The position numbers and the translations under genes are program-made. This document shows positions 34,380-46,959 of a stretch of DNA of 64,000 bases, piece by piece. Source of the DNA: Xenorhabdus mauleonii (GTDB lineage Bacteria; Pseudomonadota; Gammaproteobacteria; Enterobacterales; Enterobacteriaceae); NCBI RefSeq assembly GCF_900113945.1, contig NZ_FORG01000003.1, positions 248,001 through 312,000 of the forward strand. Reading direction: 5' to 3'. Below the pieces are notes generated by a model. It ran no database searches. It saw only the letters and a list, made by a program, of their open reading frames with translations, and was not told the DNA's origin. Position 1 is the first letter of the stretch; each line of letters starts with the position of its first letter.

Positions 34380-37300
34380 TTAAAACTCAAACTCATAGAG
34401 CAGATCTAAAGTTTTATCAATACCAGATACTGCTTCCAGATACAATCTTGGCATAACACGATAGCGCAATGTCAATGTCGCCAAGGAGTCGAAAATACCA
34501 ACACCATACTTCACTTGTAAGTCCTGGTTAATCCTCCCACTTACAACGACCTGAGATTTGTCGCCAACGCCTTGTGTATCCAGAGCCAGATCTGAAACAC
34601 CAAAGGTCTTTCCAATCTTACCCACTAATTGACCACTCTGGGCAACCCCCAAACCAATCAACATGGCCGTCATCTGAGAGTTATCCGACCCTCCTTTTTC
34701 CAAACCTTCACCACGTAAAAGATAGGAAAGCGCTTCCTGTTGTGATTTTGCAGGATCAGAGAAAATCTCCACTTTGGGTTTATCTGCAAGCCCCGTCACT
34801 CTTACACCTGCAATAACATTATTTGCCGTCGATTCAGGGTTGCGGATAGCTTCAATATTTAGCAAAGGCTGATCCGGCGGGCCAGAAAACATAATCGTTC
34901 CCTTACGTACCTGTAGATCTTGCCCGTAAGCATGGAAACGGCCTTCAGGAATATCTATCTGACCGTTCAGCCCCAGCCCCTGCCGATCCTGAAGAACGCT
35001 TAAAGCTCCGGTAAGCCGTGCTTGCAGACCAAATGCATTCAAGCGTACATCATCACCAACCCGAATATTTAAGTTGCTTTGGATCAAGATGGGAGACTTT
35101 TTCTTCTCTATCGGATGGAGATTTTTATCCAACATTACCTCATCAGAAGAGATCCCAACCGCTGATTCTGGTAATTCCTGAACCGTAATCCGTGCCCACG
35201 GAATATCTACCTTCCCATTTATTTTCAGTAAATTAGGACTGGCTTCCAGTACAATATCTGGGCTAACGTCCACCTTCACCATCGGTGGAACAGTGACACG
35301 CAATTTGTCGCCATTGGCAGCAATCTTGGCATACCATGCATCCAGGCGACGCCAGTCAGCATTGCCACGTAGATTTAATTGCCCCTTCGGAGTCTTAATC
35401 ATCCCGCTCAAATCAGAACGTGTACCATCAAAATGGACTGCCAACTGCCCCTGAGAGATATCAAATGGCAGCCAATGGCTGATCATTTGTAGGTTATCAG
35501 CCTTAAGTAAACCGAACAGAAGTGGGTTTTTGGCATTTCCCCCAAGGCGCAAATTCGCATTTATCCCCCCTTCAGCTTTTTCACCTTTACCCAAAATAGG
35601 ATTAATCAAATTCAAGGAGAAATCTTGCATATCGACATTGCCGGATAACTTACGGCTATTTTCTAAATCAGCGATCTGCACATTCCCCTTCAATTGACCA
35701 TTTCCAGACAATTTGAAGAGCCATGCTAATTTTGCGTTACCATTTTCCAGCCCCACATTCAATGTGAGTGATTCAAAATCAACCGGCAACGTAGCACCTT
35801 CCACAACTTGCCTGACTTGAACACCGCTCCCTTGCAAGGCCACTTTTGCTTGCGGCAAGCCTTTATTTTCTGCCCACCTGATATCAGCATTACCGCTGAA
35901 TATGCCTTTAAGCTGGGTATTTTTATCAAGAAATGACTGAATCATCGCCAAGTCAAAACGCTCAAGCGCAATTTGGGCATGACCGTTACTTCCTGCTTCA
36001 ATGGGTTTTGAAATACAGATATGTGCGTTAGGATTGAGCCAACAGTGGGCACCAATCGTGACTTTTTGCGATAATTTCAGATAATCAATGGAGATTGCTT
36101 TACTTAAACGCCATTCACCGACTGGCGTATCAAAGTAAGTATTGTTGATATTGCCTTTCCAGCGTTCCTGCTGGCGATCAAAACTACCATTGAGCGCCAA
36201 TTGGCCTGAAATGGGTTCCCCTTCCATTTTCAGTTGTAAATTATGCTGCTTTTCTGTGCCCTTAGCGTTCAGCATCAGATTATTGATAGTCAAATTCGCT
36301 TGTTTCAGTTGGTGAACGGCAACTGATAACTGCCCTTGAATTTGCTCTGTCGAACGGATATCTCCCTTAATTGCGGCACTATCCAGCCAGAGATCATTTT
36401 GCCACCTGACTCCCCGCGCATTCAGATCCGCCAAGATTTGAGGTGCTTTCAGATTTCCACGCAGTTTGACATTCCCCGTTACCAGACCAGCCAAACCAGG
36501 TAATAATCCATTGAGTTGCGGCGCATTAATTTCGCCATCCAATTTCCATGCTTCATCCGTAAGCCGTCCTTGCACATTCAGTGTATTGCGCCCAAAAGCC
36601 AGATCAAATTTGGGGATGTCCCACTGTCCGGCGGCATTACCCGATGCCTTGCCATGTACTTTCACCGCATTCTCTTTTACATGGCCATTAAGGGTAATTT
36701 CAGGAATTTGGAGCTGCCAACTGCCACCATACAGGCTACCACGCACCGCCATTCTTCCCTCAATCTTGGCAGGCCATTCTGGCCACTGTTTAGCAGTATT
36801 TATCCCCTCCAAAAGCAGTTTGGCATTCCAACTAATCGCCTTGCCCCAGCCAACAACACCAGTCACATCCGCTTTCCCCTGTAGGGCAGCCAAACGCAGG
36901 CGGGTTAATCGCAATAGTTCCTCATTTCCTTTCGCATCCAGCATCAGTGATGCAGGAGGAATATCGTTGCCCTTGATATCAGAGCGCAGAGAAAGGGCGT
37001 AATTGTTGGCTTCACCATTCAAGCGCAGTTTGACACCATCAAGTTGGTAATCAGGCTTGCCCTTCAATGGCCATTGCAATTTTTGGCTCTGCAACGTCAG
37101 GCGCAGTGGTAAACCTGCTTTTGCCAGTTCGGTTTGAGCATCTAAATGGGCGGTTATCGCGCCAGAAAGATGCAATGCAAGATCAAGCTGCTGCAACAAA
37201 GCGCCATTCAGCGTTAAATCTATCTTTTGCCCTTTTAGCTCATCCAAATGCACATCAGTTAAATTATCGATATTCCCTTTGATCACCAGCTTGACCGGCC

Positions 37301-38216
37301 ACTGCTGCGCAAGTTCTGCCGTTCCTTGTATCGCAAGTGAGCCTTCTGGAGCCTGCACATTCAGCGTTTTTACATCAATTTGCTGCCCTTGGTTTTGGGC
37401 TTGTAGTAGCAAATCATTTACCGTGAGATCTGTATCTCCGGTCAGGCGAAGATTACGCCCGTGGATACCTTCTACCGTTATATCAAGGGGAATAGGAACA
37501 TTCGGCAGTTCAGACAACAGAGGCTTCGCAAACAACGCTTTTAAGCTATCGCCTAATGACTGCTCACCTAATGATTGCTCAGGTACGATTGGCTGCCCGG
37601 TTTTTGATTTAGTTTTTAGTTTAGTTTTCGGTGTAGTTTTCGGTTGCTGATTAATGTGTGCCGGTGATGTCTTTGGCAGTTCCACCAGCAATGTGTTGAT
37701 TTCCGTCGGCTTTAATATCAGCTTTTTTTCCCGCCATTGTGCAGCCGTTTTAAATTCATTCAAATCAATGGCAATATCATCCACTTTGACATGGATATTT
37801 TTTAAAGAGAGTAAATCCAGCGAGATAGGATAAGGTGTTTGTAATTCAGTCAGGGGTTCAGATTCAGGGGTAGGTTCCGAAGGCGGAAGTTCAGCCGTAT
37901 TGACCGAAACATTAACACCTTCCGTCGTCAGGGCATTGATGCACACATGACTGTGCCGGAAACAAGAAAGTTGTAACGAGAGATGTAGATTGTCGGCACT
38001 GACATCCACACCCGGCATCTGATATTTTACGCCTTTTAGCGTTAGATCGCGCCAGCCTCCGCTGACACTGGCGATATCCAGCCCCGGAACCCAACGGGCC
38101 GCGCTGTTAATCATAAAATGCAGGCCAGACTGGGTTCCGACCAATCCCACAATCGTCATCAATAACAGGCCAACAAACAACAAGAAAACAATGCTGACCT
38201 TTTTTACCCAACTCAT
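34380..38216 (-). CDS. tamB: inner-membrane translocation/assembly protein TamB
   Basis: 1278 residues, AsmA-like/DUF490 family, a long beta-taco protein that spans the periplasm. It is linked to TamA in outer-membrane protein export and to phospholipid transport. One N-terminal membrane segment (about 7-29) is followed by repeated beta structure and the conserved DUF490 C-terminus ([11 protein letters not shown]-like through YLLRGEG and [15 protein letters not shown]). Two low-complexity spots stand out: [13 protein letters not shown] (about 195) and a doubled EQSLG. Its ATG overlaps the tamA stop (ATGA). Confidence 0.96.
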   Translation of the reverse strand: MSWVKKVSIVFLLFVGLLLMTIVGLVGTQSGLHFMINSAARWVPGLDIASVSGGWRDLTLKGVKYQMPGVDVSADNLHLSLQLSCFRHSHVCINALTTEGVNVSVNTAELPPSEPTPESEPLTELQTPYPISLDLLSLKNIHVKVDDIAIDLNEFKTAAQWREKKLILKPTEINTLLVELPKTSPAHINQQPKTTPKTKLKTKSKTGQPIVPEQSLGEQSLGDSLKALFAKPLLSELPNVPIPLDITVEGIHGRNLRLTGDTDLTVNDLLLQAQNQGQQIDVKTLNVQAPEGSLAIQGTAELAQQWPVKLVIKGNIDNLTDVHLDELKGQKIDLTLNGALLQQLDLALHLSGAITAHLDAQTELAKAGLPLRLTLQSQKLQWPLKGKPDYQLDGVKLRLNGEANNYALSLRSDIKGNDIPPASLMLDAKGNEELLRLTRLRLAALQGKADVTGVVGWGKAISWNAKLLLEGINTAKQWPEWPAKIEGRMAVRGSLYGGSWQLQIPEITLNGHVKENAVKVHGKASGNAAGQWDIPKFDLAFGRNTLNVQGRLTDEAWKLDGEINAPQLNGLLPGLAGLVTGNVKLRGNLKAPQILADLNARGVRWQNDLWLDSAAIKGDIRSTEQIQGQLSVAVHQLKQANLTINNLMLNAKGTEKQHNLQLKMEGEPISGQLALNGSFDRQQERWKGNINNTYFDTPVGEWRLSKAISIDYLKLSQKVTIGAHCWLNPNAHICISKPIEAGSNGHAQIALERFDLAMIQSFLDKNTQLKGIFSGNADIRWAENKGLPQAKVALQGSGVQVRQVVEGATLPVDFESLTLNVGLENGNAKLAWLFKLSGNGQLKGNVQIADLENSRKLSGNVDMQDFSLNLINPILGKGEKAEGGINANLRLGGNAKNPLLFGLLKADNLQMISHWLPFDISQGQLAVHFDGTRSDLSGMIKTPKGQLNLRGNADWRRLDAWYAKIAANGDKLRVTVPPMVKVDVSPDIVLEASPNLLKINGKVDIPWARITVQELPESAVGISSDEVMLDKNLHPIEKKKSPILIQSNLNIRVGDDVRLNAFGLQARLTGALSVLQDRQGLGLNGQIDIPEGRFHAYGQDLQVRKGTIMFSGPPDQPLLNIEAIRNPESTANNVIAGVRVTGLADKPKVEIFSDPAKSQQEALSYLLRGEGLEKGGSDNSQMTAMLIGLGVAQSGQLVGKIGKTFGVSDLALDTQGVGDKSQVVVSGRINQDLQVKYGVGIFDSLATLTLRYRVMPRLYLEAVSGIDKTLDLLYEFEF

Positions 38217-39955
38217 AGCTCAGCCCCTAATCCAATATAAAACAGAGTCTTATTTCTGTTTGGATCACCAATTGGCCTTGCTAGATCAAATTTTATCGGC
38301 CCGACGGGAGAAGCCCAACGGACACCCATTCCGACACCGGTTTTAAAATTACTCTTTTTAATATCATCCACGGCTTCACCTGAATCTACAAACAACGCCC
38401 CCCACCAATTCCCATAAACGTTATATTGGTATTCCAATGAACCCACTACCAGTTTGGACGCCCCGACTAGTTTGCCTTTATTGTTTTTGGGTGAAATTTG
38501 CTGGTACTGATAACCGCGGACACTGCGATCACCACCAGCAAAGAAGCGAAGATCCGGTGGGACTTTGTCGAACTCATTGGTTTCTATCCAACCAAAATCT
38601 GCCCTCATCACAAAACGGTGATCCTCGTTATATGTTCTGACCCAGACGTGGTTTGCCTGAAACACGATAAAATCCACATCGGATTGCCATGTTTTATTGG
38701 AGATATCAAACGAATAACGTTGACTGTCTCCCCAATAAGGCATCGTGCCGCCCCGTTGGCGAATACGGCTGACGTTCACTCCCGGATAAAGCAACATGGT
38801 GGTATTGGTTACATTCGCCTGAGTAAAGTGGCTGAGGCTCCAGCGAAGATTGATGCCATATTGCCAGCCGGTAGAACGATCCCAATTGCGGGCAAGATTC
38901 AGCGTTGCTGTGTCTGAAATCGTATCGTTGAGATCTTTACGTTTATAGCCGGTTTGCAGCTCGAAATATTCTTCAAGTGGATTGGTTTTAAGCGGCATTT
39001 TATAGGATGCATCAATGATTTGCTCCCGCGCTGACACATTCAGGCTGGTACTCAGGCTGTGACCACGGGAATTGAGCCACGGTTTTTTCCATTTCGCCTG
39101 AGCGCGGGGGCCGACATCCGTTGCATACCCTCCCCCCAATTCAACATAGTTGGCAGAGCGGGGGACTAAAGATGCATCCAATGGCAATAACTTATCTTTA
39201 CTCTCGCGCCCTATTTTGAAATCTGGCACAACAACGGCGGAATTGAACCACCCGGTATCCACCAAGCGACGGTTGAACTCAGCCAACTGCTCTGAGGTGT
39301 AATATTCCCCCTGCTTGAATGGGACAAGGTTATTCAGATAACTGTCACGGATTTGCGAACCGTGGAATGCCACCGGGCCAAAGCGATAGCGTTGTCCGCT
39401 ATCAAAATCGAAATTCCAAATGGATTCGTGTAATTCTTTTGATACACCGAGTTCGCTTTTCTTCATTACCGCATCAAAATATCCTTTTTTGACAGCCAAA
39501 TTCGCCAATGAACCCTTAAAATCTTCATATTCACCATGATTAAGAACTTCCCCTTCCTTTGGCATATTTTTTTTAATAAGGGCGGCATAATCTTTATCGG
39601 TTTTCGCGCCACCTTCCAGCTCAATGTTTACCTTAGCAACACGCACGGGTTCGCCAAGCGTTACTTTTGCTGTCAAAACAGGACGGGCCGGTGGTGTATT
39701 TTCTTGATAGGTAAATTCAACGGTGGGATCATAATATCCCAATGGACGAAGCCCTTGCCGTATTGCTTTTTCTACGCGGGCACGGAAACGTCCATCAGGA
39801 GAAACTTCATCAGTGCTGATATTTGAAAGCTGTACTCTGGCATTTTTTTCTAATTGGCCAGAAAGCCCTTCCACTTTCAACCGTAAATTTGCACTATAAG
39901 CCGATGGAGTTGCGATAGATACAAAAAGCGCACATATGAGGTGGTATCGTGACAC
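38213..39955 (-). CDS. tamA: outer-membrane translocation/assembly protein TamA
   Basis: 580 residues, Omp85 superfamily, E. coli 577. Signal peptide about 1-21 (cut after YSA), three POTRA domains (about 22-265), and a 16-strand barrel from about 270 with the Omp85 lid motif [16 protein letters not shown] (RGY). It ends with an aromatic-poor terminal strand FYIGLGAEL, as in E. coli. The start is GTG. It is coupled to tamB, its inner-membrane partner, and divergent from msrA. Confidence 0.96.
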   Translation of the reverse strand: MSRYHLICALFVSIATPSAYSANLRLKVEGLSGQLEKNARVQLSNISTDEVSPDGRFRARVEKAIRQGLRPLGYYDPTVEFTYQENTPPARPVLTAKVTLGEPVRVAKVNIELEGGAKTDKDYAALIKKNMPKEGEVLNHGEYEDFKGSLANLAVKKGYFDAVMKKSELGVSKELHESIWNFDFDSGQRYRFGPVAFHGSQIRDSYLNNLVPFKQGEYYTSEQLAEFNRRLVDTGWFNSAVVVPDFKIGRESKDKLLPLDASLVPRSANYVELGGGYATDVGPRAQAKWKKPWLNSRGHSLSTSLNVSAREQIIDASYKMPLKTNPLEEYFELQTGYKRKDLNDTISDTATLNLARNWDRSTGWQYGINLRWSLSHFTQANVTNTTMLLYPGVNVSRIRQRGGTMPYWGDSQRYSFDISNKTWQSDVDFIVFQANHVWVRTYNEDHRFVMRADFGWIETNEFDKVPPDLRFFAGGDRSVRGYQYQQISPKNNKGKLVGASKLVVGSLEYQYNVYGNWWGALFVDSGEAVDDIKKSNFKTGVGMGVRWASPVGPIKFDLARPIGDPNRNKTLFYIGLGAEL

Positions 39956-40072
39956 TCGAACTCCTAATATTTATCTATCTGTAAGGTAAAATCCAATAAT
40001 ATAAAAAAGCTGCAATAAATTAATTCTGGTAAAGTTTTAAATATATACAAGCAGCACGCAACTATAAATTTC

Positions 40073-40741
40073 GTGAATATGAGGAAGAAAATTTTGCCAA
40101 ATTCAGCCCATGAAAGCCAACACGTTTCCACACAGAATAGCCCATCTGCCGGAAACACGCCCTTAACTGTATCACCCTATCATGTCATCACGCAGCATGC
40201 GATAGATAACATTCCTGAAAATATGGAAATTGCTTATGTCGGCATGGGGTGTTTTTGGGGCGTTGAACGCCTTTTCTGGCAACAGGAAGGGATATATACA
40301 ACCTCTGCGGGTTATAGTGGCGGCACTACGCCAAACCCAACCTATGAAGAAGTTTGCACAGGCCTGACCGGGCATGCTGAAGTGGTCAGGATTGTATTTG
40401 ATCCAACCAAAATCACTTATGCGCAATTGCTGACACTGTTCTGGGAAAACCATGATCCCGCCCAAGGCATGCGCCAACACGGCGATATCGGTACCCAATA
40501 CCGTTCTGCTCTTTATACTGTTTCGCCACAACAGCATGAACAGGCACTTGCCAGCCGTGAACAATTTCAGCAAGCCATGATTCAAAATGGTGATCAACGG
40601 ACGATTACAACAGAAATCCATGAAGCCGGGCCTTTTTATTTTGCGGAAGACTATCACCAGCAATATCTCCATAAGAATCCGGAAGGATATTGTGGATTGG
40701 GTGGTACCGGTATTTGCTTCCCTCCCGCGCACAAAAACTAG
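40073..40741 (+). CDS. msrA: peptide methionine sulfoxide reductase A
   Basis: Reduces the S-form of methionine sulfoxide in proteins. The catalytic [11 protein letters not shown] carries the nucleophilic Cys at about residue 59. Resolving Cys residues lie in the C-terminal [15 protein letters not shown]. 222 residues from GTG 40073. An ATG at 40079 and a TTG at 40094 (with GAGGAAG upstream) are also possible, so the start is uncertain by seven codons. Divergent from tamA. Confidence 0.95.
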   Translation: MNMRKKILPNSAHESQHVSTQNSPSAGNTPLTVSPYHVITQHAIDNIPENMEIAYVGMGCFWGVERLFWQQEGIYTTSAGYSGGTTPNPTYEEVCTGLTGHAEVVRIVFDPTKITYAQLLTLFWENHDPAQGMRQHGDIGTQYRSALYTVSPQQHEQALASREQFQQAMIQNGDQRTITTEIHEAGPFYFAEDYHQQYLHKNPEGYCGLGGTGICFPPAHKN

Positions 40742-40750
40742 CCGACTCAA

Positions 40751-40786
40751 TTAGCCCAATGTTATAATAATTGGGCTAAAATTATT
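40751..40786 (+). terminator. msrA terminator
   Basis: 9-bp stem TTAGCCCAA/TTGGGCTAA ten bases after the msrA stop, with an A/T-rich tail. Confidence 0.7.
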
Positions 40787-40898
40787 TAGTTACCGCATGT
40801 TGTGGTGATACTTTTTATTGGTATATTTTTTTTATCTCTCTTCCAGTGTTATTCAAATAAAACCTACCCTATTACTGGAGATGAAACACGGATACTTT

Positions 40899-42230
40899 AT
40901 GTTAAACAGTTTATTGATAATAGTTTTGCTTTGTGCGATCAGCGCATTTTTTTCTCTATCAGAAATTTCATTGGCGGCTTCAAGAAGAATTAAACTAAAA
41001 CTCATGGCCGATGAAGGAAACGTCAACGCCGCCCATGTTCTCAAACTTCAAGAAACTCCCGGTATGTTCTTCACTGTGGTGCAAATTGGTCTGAATGCCG
41101 TTGCAATCCTCGCCGGGGTAGTGGGTGAATCCGCATTTTCACCTGCACTGAAAACCCTGTTCATGAAGTTTATGAACCCTGAGTGGGCTGACCAACTCGG
41201 TTTCATCTGCTCTTTCACTATCGTTACCAGTATCTTTATCCTGCTTGCTGATTTAACACCTAAACGCATTGGCATGATTAGACCTGAAGCTGTTGCTGTG
41301 AAAATTGTCAATCCAATGCGTTTCTGTCTGGCTACCTTCCGCCCTCTGGTTTGGTTATTTAATGGTCTGGCTGATTTTATCTTCAAAATCTTTAAGATCC
41401 CGATGGTACGCAACGAAGACATCACACCTGATGATATTTATGCGGTCTTTGAAGCCGGTGCTGTCGCCGGAGTATTGCGCAAGCAGGAACATGAACTCAT
41501 TGAAAATGTTTTCGAACTGGAGTCCCGCACAGTACCTTCTGCGATGACCTCACGTGAAAGTGTGGTGTATTTTGATAAAAGTGAAGATGAGAACAGTATT
41601 AAAGAAAAAATCTCCACTCATCCCCACTCAAAATTCTTGGTTTGTGATGGCGACATTGACCACGTCATCGGATATGTGGACTCAAAAGATCTCCTCAATC
41701 GTGTCCTGAGTGGGCAAAGCCTTAGCTTGAAAAATGGCGTCCAGATCCGCAATGCCCTGATGATCCCGGATACCCTGTCGCTTTCCGATACGCTGGAGAG
41801 CTTCAAGGCTTCAGGAGAAGATTTTGCCATTATTCTCAATGAATATGCCTTGGTCATGGGGGTTATCACGCTTAACGATGTTATGACGACATTAATGGGT
41901 GATTTAATCGGTCAGGGGCAAGAAGAGCAAATCGTTGTTCGTGATGAGAATTCATGGCTGGTAGAAGGCGGTACGCCGATTGAAGATGTCATGCGTGTTT
42001 TGGATATCGATGATTTCCCAGACTCCAGCAATTATGAAACCATCGCAGGTTTTATGATGTTCCGCCTGCGAAAAATTCCCAAGCGGACAGACTATGTCAA
42101 ATTCGGTGGCTATAAATTTGAGGTAGTGGATATTGATAATTATAAAATTGATCAATTGCTGGTAACAAAAATCGCCGCCCCCAATATGCAAGTTCAACCA
42201 ACCAATACTGAGCAATCTCAGGAAGCTTAA
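40899..42230 (+). CDS. ytfL: CNNM/CorC-family membrane protein YtfL
   Basis: 443 residues from the ATG at 40899 (MLNSLLIIVLLCAISAFFSLSEISLA), which matches the E. coli N-terminus. The longer frame starts in intergenic sequence. The order is DUF21 membrane domain (about 1-180, four hydrophobic segments), two CBS domains (about 205-325, HSKFLVCDGDIDHVIGYVDSKDLLNRV) and a CorC/HlyC domain (about 345-425, FMMFRLRKIPKRTDYVKFGGYKFEV). E. coli YtfL affects polyamine (cadaverine/putrescine) tolerance; that is recalled, not shown here. Forms part of the ytfJ-ytfK-ytfL cluster. Confidence 0.94.
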   Translation: MLNSLLIIVLLCAISAFFSLSEISLAASRRIKLKLMADEGNVNAAHVLKLQETPGMFFTVVQIGLNAVAILAGVVGESAFSPALKTLFMKFMNPEWADQLGFICSFTIVTSIFILLADLTPKRIGMIRPEAVAVKIVNPMRFCLATFRPLVWLFNGLADFIFKIFKIPMVRNEDITPDDIYAVFEAGAVAGVLRKQEHELIENVFELESRTVPSAMTSRESVVYFDKSEDENSIKEKISTHPHSKFLVCDGDIDHVIGYVDSKDLLNRVLSGQSLSLKNGVQIRNALMIPDTLSLSDTLESFKASGEDFAIILNEYALVMGVITLNDVMTTLMGDLIGQGQEEQIVVRDENSWLVEGGTPIEDVMRVLDIDDFPDSSNYETIAGFMMFRLRKIPKRTDYVKFGGYKFEVVDIDNYKIDQLLVTKIAAPNMQVQPTNTEQSQEA

Positions 42231-42260
42231 GGCAGAGAAAAGTAACGGTTGGGATCAAAA

Positions 42261-42284
42261 AACGGCCGAAAGGCCGTTTATTAT
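42261..42284 (+). terminator. ytfL terminator
   Basis: Stem AACGGCC/GGCCGTT with a GAAA tetraloop and a TTATTATT tail. Confidence 0.85.
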
Positions 42285-42363
42285 ACTCATGGTGTGCTAT
42301 CGATAAGGTATGCATCCATCAGTTAGCGAGTAACTGCACGTAGAAGTGAGCAATTGCAGAAAG

Positions 42364-42570
42364 TTATCCCATCTCGGTCTGTAGGCGCAGCACTTGCTGA
42401 TTAACTTCACTCATTACATGGAAATGACGTTTATCCTTTATCTTCGGCGGTAAAATTTTCCCATAGTTAAATTCAAAAGCGCCCATATCTTTAATATATA
42501 AACGCCCACTAAATAGAGTTTTTACGTAGAGAGCAATTTTCAGTGGGTTATAGTGGTGAAAGATTTTCAT
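42364..42570 (-). CDS. ytfK: DUF1107-family small protein YtfK
   Basis: 68 residues, the same length as E. coli YtfK, with the family core [20 protein letters not shown] and [15 protein letters not shown]. In E. coli YtfK binds SpoT and raises (p)ppGpp under phosphate or fatty-acid starvation. Located between ytfL and ytfJ as in E. coli. The 326-base gap to ytfJ presumably contains both divergent promoters. Confidence 0.9.
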   Translation of the reverse strand: MKIFHHYNPLKIALYVKTLFSGRLYIKDMGAFEFNYGKILPPKIKDKRHFHVMSEVNQQVLRLQTEMG

Positions 42571-42896
42571 CTCTGTTTTTTTCCTCCCATGCTTCTTACC
42601 GTACCATTCTTTTACAGCACATAATCAGTGAATCAAACAACGCATCACTGCCATGTACCATCTATAGACTGCCTATATGAAAATTTGTTCCCTTGGCCTT
42701 AAGGCTCAATCACTATCTTTACATAACCTTATGAAAGGAATAGAGAATTATAGCCCGACATTTATAAATTTAGCTATATTTTGTGCTGAATGTTATCAAA
42801 TTGTTTACTTTAATGAGGACAGACCAGTTAACAAGCGCTATGCTGAGTGTGACATTCCCTGATAACATGCCACACCATGCTAAGTAAGGAATAAAT
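42571..42896. other. ytfK-ytfJ divergent intergenic region
   Basis: 326 bases with AT-rich stretches and no gene I can support. A plus-strand frame at 42677-42862 lacks a ribosome-binding site and family resemblance. It should contain the ytfK and ytfJ promoters. Confidence 0.5.
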
Positions 42897-43451
42897 ATGA
42901 TAAAAAACATTGTGTTATCTGCAATATTGAGCTTGATGCCAATATTTGCATTCGCCCACAACATCACATTGGGGCAACCAGTCCCTGCGGTCAATGTGAC
43001 TGATAAAGGTGAGCTGCAACTCAACGATGGCAAGTTCAGCTATAAAAGTTGGAGCAGCGCTGAACTCCCGGGCAAGGTGAGAACAATCCAGCACATTGCC
43101 GGCCGCAGTTCCGCAAAAGAGATGAATGATCCGCTGATTCAAGCATTAAAAAATGCCGATTTGCCTAAGGATAAATACCAAACAACCAGTGTTGTGAATA
43201 CCGACGACGCTATTTTTGGCACCAGCGTTTTTGTTCGCAATAGTCTCGAAGACAGTAAACAACAGTTTCCATGGTCACAATTTATTGTCGACAGCAATGG
43301 GCTGGCCAAAAAAGCCTGGGGCCTGGAACCCAACAGTTCAGCAATCATTGTGCTGGATAAGCAAGGTAACGTGAAATTTGTCAAAGATGGCAAATTAAGC
43401 AATGAAGAAATTCAGCACGTCATCAGCCTTATCAAAGAAGAGTTGAAGTAA
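42897..43451 (+). CDS. ytfJ: periplasmic YtfJ-family protein
   Basis: 184 residues with a signal peptide (about 1-20, cut after AFA). It has the YtfJ fold, a thioredoxin-like domain without a CxxC motif (LPGKVRTIQHIAGRSSAKEMN, WGLEPNSSAIIVLDKQG). Function unknown in E. coli. AAGGAATAAAT precedes the ATG. Neighbour of ytfK-ytfL as in E. coli. Confidence 0.9.
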   Translation: MIKNIVLSAILSLMPIFAFAHNITLGQPVPAVNVTDKGELQLNDGKFSYKSWSSAELPGKVRTIQHIAGRSSAKEMNDPLIQALKNADLPKDKYQTTSVVNTDDAIFGTSVFVRNSLEDSKQQFPWSQFIVDSNGLAKKAWGLEPNSSAIIVLDKQGNVKFVKDGKLSNEEIQHVISLIKEELK

Positions 43452-43527
43452 TAATCCGCTAAGATCGCTCCGTCAAAATAGTTCCGTGATAATGGTTCCA
43501 TCGCTGTGAGCCATTATCACCTGAACA

Positions 43528-44271
43528 TTAAAAAATACTGACTCTAAACCCCGGATTCAGAAATGATTCACGTGGAGAGTAATCCAGCGTTTTCCCTTCC
43601 CAGTCAGTTACATGTGCGCCCGCTGCAATTGCAACTGCATGACCGGCTCCGGTATCCCAAATATTGGTCGGCCCGAAGCGCGGATACAGTTGAGCCTTCC
43701 CTTCCGCAACCATGCAGAATTTAAGTGATGAGCCGACGGCAAGCGTATCGTGTACCCCGAGCTGGGTAAGATAATCATTCAGTTCTTCATCATCGCGATG
43801 AGAGCGGCTAACGACTACAACAGGCGGAGTTGCCGGAACCGCTCTAATCGGCAAGGCATGTCCATTGATTTCCTTCCATGCATGGCGATCTTGCCCTGAA
43901 TACAGAATATCCTGCGCAGGGACGTAAACCACGCCCATCACTGGGATGCCTTCTTCAATCAAGGCGATATTGACAGTGAATTCACCATTCCGGCGAATAA
44001 ATTCTTTTGTGCCATCCAGTGGATCCACCAGCCAGTAACGCCGCCAGTTTTTCCTCTCTTCCCATGCAGGTGGATCTTCTTCTGACAACAATGGGATATC
44101 AGGCGAAATACGCAATAAACCGTCTTTAATGATCTTGTGTGCGGCAATATCCGCGGCAGTAACCGGTGAGTCATCAGTCTTGCGCTCTACTTGCAACGGT
44201 TGCTCGGCCTGATAAATCTCCATGATCGCAGCCCCTGCTTCGCGTGCCAATTGGCAGATCTGTTGTAGCAT
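43528..44271 (-). CDS. cysQ: 3'(2'),5'-bisphosphate nucleotidase CysQ
   Basis: Hydrolyses PAP, which accumulates in sulfate assimilation, to AMP; member of the inositol monophosphatase superfamily. 247 residues from the second ATG at 44271, whose spacing from AGAGG is better; 44274 is the alternative. Metal motifs are [30 protein letters not shown] (about 62-92, read in parts) and [14 protein letters not shown] near residue 209. E. coli cpdB, usually divergent from cysQ, is absent. Confidence 0.96.
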   Translation of the reverse strand: MLQQICQLAREAGAAIMEIYQAEQPLQVERKTDDSPVTAADIAAHKIIKDGLLRISPDIPLLSEEDPPAWEERKNWRRYWLVDPLDGTKEFIRRNGEFTVNIALIEEGIPVMGVVYVPAQDILYSGQDRHAWKEINGHALPIRAVPATPPVVVVSRSHRDDEELNDYLTQLGVHDTLAVGSSLKFCMVAEGKAQLYPRFGPTNIWDTGAGHAVAIAAGAHVTDWEGKTLDYSPRESFLNPGFRVSIF

Positions 44272-44697
44272 CATACACCTCTACATTCACTGTTCAGCTA
44301 TTCCCGTCAATAACTCTCGTCAATAACCATTATCTATAATTGCCGCCAATAATTTCAAACCATTGCCTTAATCAGCGCTGCAAGTTGAAAATTATTTTTG
44401 GGCACAATATTTGATAGCTACATTTTTAACGCATTTTTTACTGCAATAGCGAGTATTTTATTATTTTCGCACACCTATGAGATAATGGTCTTATATGCCC
44501 GTGAAATGTCACCCTGCAGCATTTTTAATCCTGAAAAATTCTTTCACCTTGGGGCGCACTGCTAACAACAGTTGCAGCATCAGCCCTTTTCTAGCTGGAG
44601 TGCGCATATGCAAAAACTCAAAAAAAATCCCTCGGATAGACCAAGGGATTTATGCAGGAAATACAACGCTAACTGATTATGTTTAATCAATCGTCAG
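44272..44697. other. cysQ-fklB intergenic region
   Basis: 426 bases between two minus-strand genes. The right part holds the fklB terminator. The rest should carry the cysQ promoter. GCGCACT and AGTGCGC form a distant inverted repeat around 44553-44606. I see no supportable gene. Confidence 0.5.
44620..44651 (-). terminator. fklB terminator
   Basis: Stem AAATCCCT/AGGGATTT (44625-44651) with eight T after it on the minus strand. Confidence 0.85.
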
Positions 44698-45318
44698 TTA
44701 CAGGATTTCCAGTAATTCAACTTCAAAAATCAGCGTGCTGTAAGGAGGAATGGAGGCACCCGCGCCACGCTCACCATAAGCCAAATTATGAGGAATATAG
44801 AGTTCCCACTTCGAACCAACAGGCATCAGAGTCAGGGCTTCAATCCAACCCGGGATAACACCACTGACCGGGAATTCTGCTGGTGTGCCGCGCTGCACTG
44901 AGCTGTCGAATACCGAACCATCAACCAAACGGCCAGTATAATGAACGCGAACACGGTCTGTACGGGCAGGGATTGCACCTTCACCTTGTGTCAGGACAGA
45001 AAATTGCAGGCCAGATTCAGTGCTGCTTACGCCTTCACGCTGCGCATTTTCTGTCAGGAATTTTTTGCCTTCTTCAGCCATCGCTTGCTGACGTTCACGA
45101 CGAACGCCGTCAGCACGTTCATGAATCTCACGCAGCGCACGATGCAATTCTTCAACAGGGATCGCAGGAGCACGACTTTCCAGTGCATCACACAGGCCAG
45201 CCAGCAGTGCTTCCGGCTCCAGACCTTGCAGGCCAGATTCCTGTAATTGTTGCCCAACCTGCAAACCAATACCGTAGCTTGCTCGCGCTTCAATAGATTC
45301 CAAAGAAGGTTTTGTCAT
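44698..45318 (-). CDS. fklB: FKBP-type peptidyl-prolyl isomerase FklB (FKBP22)
   Basis: 206 residues, E. coli 206. An N-terminal helical dimerisation domain (about 1-90) precedes the FKBP domain (about 100-206) with [29 protein letters not shown] and [23 protein letters not shown]. No signal peptide, so it acts in the cytoplasm. Downstream of the promoter region shared with rplI only by position. In E. coli cycA lies between rplI and fklB; it is absent. Confidence 0.96.
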   Translation of the reverse strand: MTKPSLESIEARASYGIGLQVGQQLQESGLQGLEPEALLAGLCDALESRAPAIPVEELHRALREIHERADGVRRERQQAMAEEGKKFLTENAQREGVSSTESGLQFSVLTQGEGAIPARTDRVRVHYTGRLVDGSVFDSSVQRGTPAEFPVSGVIPGWIEALTLMPVGSKWELYIPHNLAYGERGAGASIPPYSTLIFEVELLEIL

Positions 45319-45422
45319 GAAAATACCTGTTATTAAATGAATGAAGGCTCAAGCATAACAGCACTGTCTGGAAGGGTAAACGCGTGAAAGGTTTTAATCT
45401 GTTTTCATCTGGTTAAATCAAT

Positions 45423-45449
45423 AAAAAAACGCCGGCAATGCCAGCGTTT
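45423..45449 (-). terminator. rplI operon terminator
   Basis: Stem AAACGC-GGC/GCC-GCGTTT with one mismatch, followed on the minus strand by a T run, 30 bases after the rplI stop. Confidence 0.85.
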
Positions 45450-45480
45450 TTTTGTCACATGTTCTTTAGCTAATCAGAGA

Positions 45481-45933
45481 TTAAGCTTCTGGAACGATGT
45501 TAACGTTCAATTTTGCGAATACATCGCTGTGTACTTGGAAGTCAACTTCGTGCTCACCAACAGTACGCAGAACGCCGTTAGGCAGGCGAACTTCGCTCTT
45601 AGATACTGTAACGCCAGCAGCAACAACTGCATCAGCGATGTCACGAGTACCGATAGAACCGAACAGTTTGCCTTCGTCACCCGCTTTAGAAGCGATAGTA
45701 ACAGAGCCCAGAGCGCTGATTTGCGCTGCACGAGCTTCTGCTGCAGACAGAACGTCAGCCAGTTTAGCTTCCAGCTCAGCACGGCGAGCTTCGAAAAATT
45801 CGATGTTTTTCTTAGTTGCAGGAACAGCTTTGCCCTGTGGTACTAAGAAGTTACGGGCATAACCCGCTTTAACGTTAACTTGATCACCCAGGCTACCCAG
45901 GTTAGCTACTTTATCAAGCAGAATAATTTGCAT
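45481..45933 (-). CDS. rplI: 50S ribosomal protein L9
   Basis: 150 residues, E. coli 149. N-terminal rRNA-binding domain ([30 protein letters not shown], read in parts), long connecting helix (about 40-75) and C-terminal domain. Last gene of rpsF-priB-rpsR-rplI. Confidence 0.98.
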   Translation of the reverse strand: MQIILLDKVANLGSLGDQVNVKAGYARNFLVPQGKAVPATKKNIEFFEARRAELEAKLADVLSAAEARAAQISALGSVTIASKAGDEGKLFGSIGTRDIADAVVAAGVTVSKSEVRLPNGVLRTVGEHEVDFQVHSDVFAKLNVNIVPEA

Positions 45934-45971
45934 TACCTTATCCTCTCAAAGTCGTTAATGGACTGAGCCTA

Positions 45972-46521
<550 letters not shown>

Positions 46522-46526
46522 AGTAA

Positions 46527-46925
46527 TTACTCTTCAGAATCCCCAGCTTCATCTGCATCATCGATCAGATCTTCTTCAGAGACCAGATCACGGCTGCGGC
46601 GTTCGTCTTTAGCCTTAACCATTGGTGATGCTTCAGTTACTGCGTGTTTAACGCGCATAACCATGCTGCGGATAACGGCGTCGTTGAAGCGGAAGTTAGT
46701 TTCCAGCTCATCAATCGCTTCTTGTGGCGCTTCAACGTTCAGCAGAACGTAGTGAGCCTTGTGCAGTTTGTTGATTGGGTAAGCCAGTTGACGACGACCC
46801 CAGTCTTCCAGACGATGAATCTGACCTTGCGCGTTAGTGATAGTCGCACTGTAACGCTCGATCATGCCCGGAACCTGTTCGCTTTGGTCAGGATGGACCA
46901 TAAAAACGATTTCGTAATGACGCAT
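46527..46925 (-). CDS. rpsF: 30S ribosomal protein S6
   Basis: 132 residues from the ATG at 46925 ([18 protein letters not shown]); the ATG two codons upstream sits too close to AAGGAG. The acidic C-terminal tail ([16 protein letters not shown]) is where RimK adds glutamates in E. coli. First gene of the operon with priB, rpsR and rplI; its leader carries a hairpin that may bind S6-S18. Confidence 0.97.
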   Translation of the reverse strand: MRHYEIVFMVHPDQSEQVPGMIERYSATITNAQGQIHRLEDWGRRQLAYPINKLHKAHYVLLNVEAPQEAIDELETNFRFNDAVIRSMVMRVKHAVTEASPMVKAKDERRSRDLVSEEDLIDDADEAGDSEE

Positions 46926-46959
46926 TAGCATTGCTCCTTACGGATTATTCAGCCTCCTG

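Noticed and set aside
42677-42862. 61-residue frame in the ytfK-ytfJ gap
   Set aside because: No ribosome-binding site or family; it occupies the promoter region of ytfJ.
44509-44607. 32-codon minus-strand frame between fklB and cysQ
   Set aside because: It lies beyond the fklB terminator without a Shine-Dalgarno and has no recognisable relatives.
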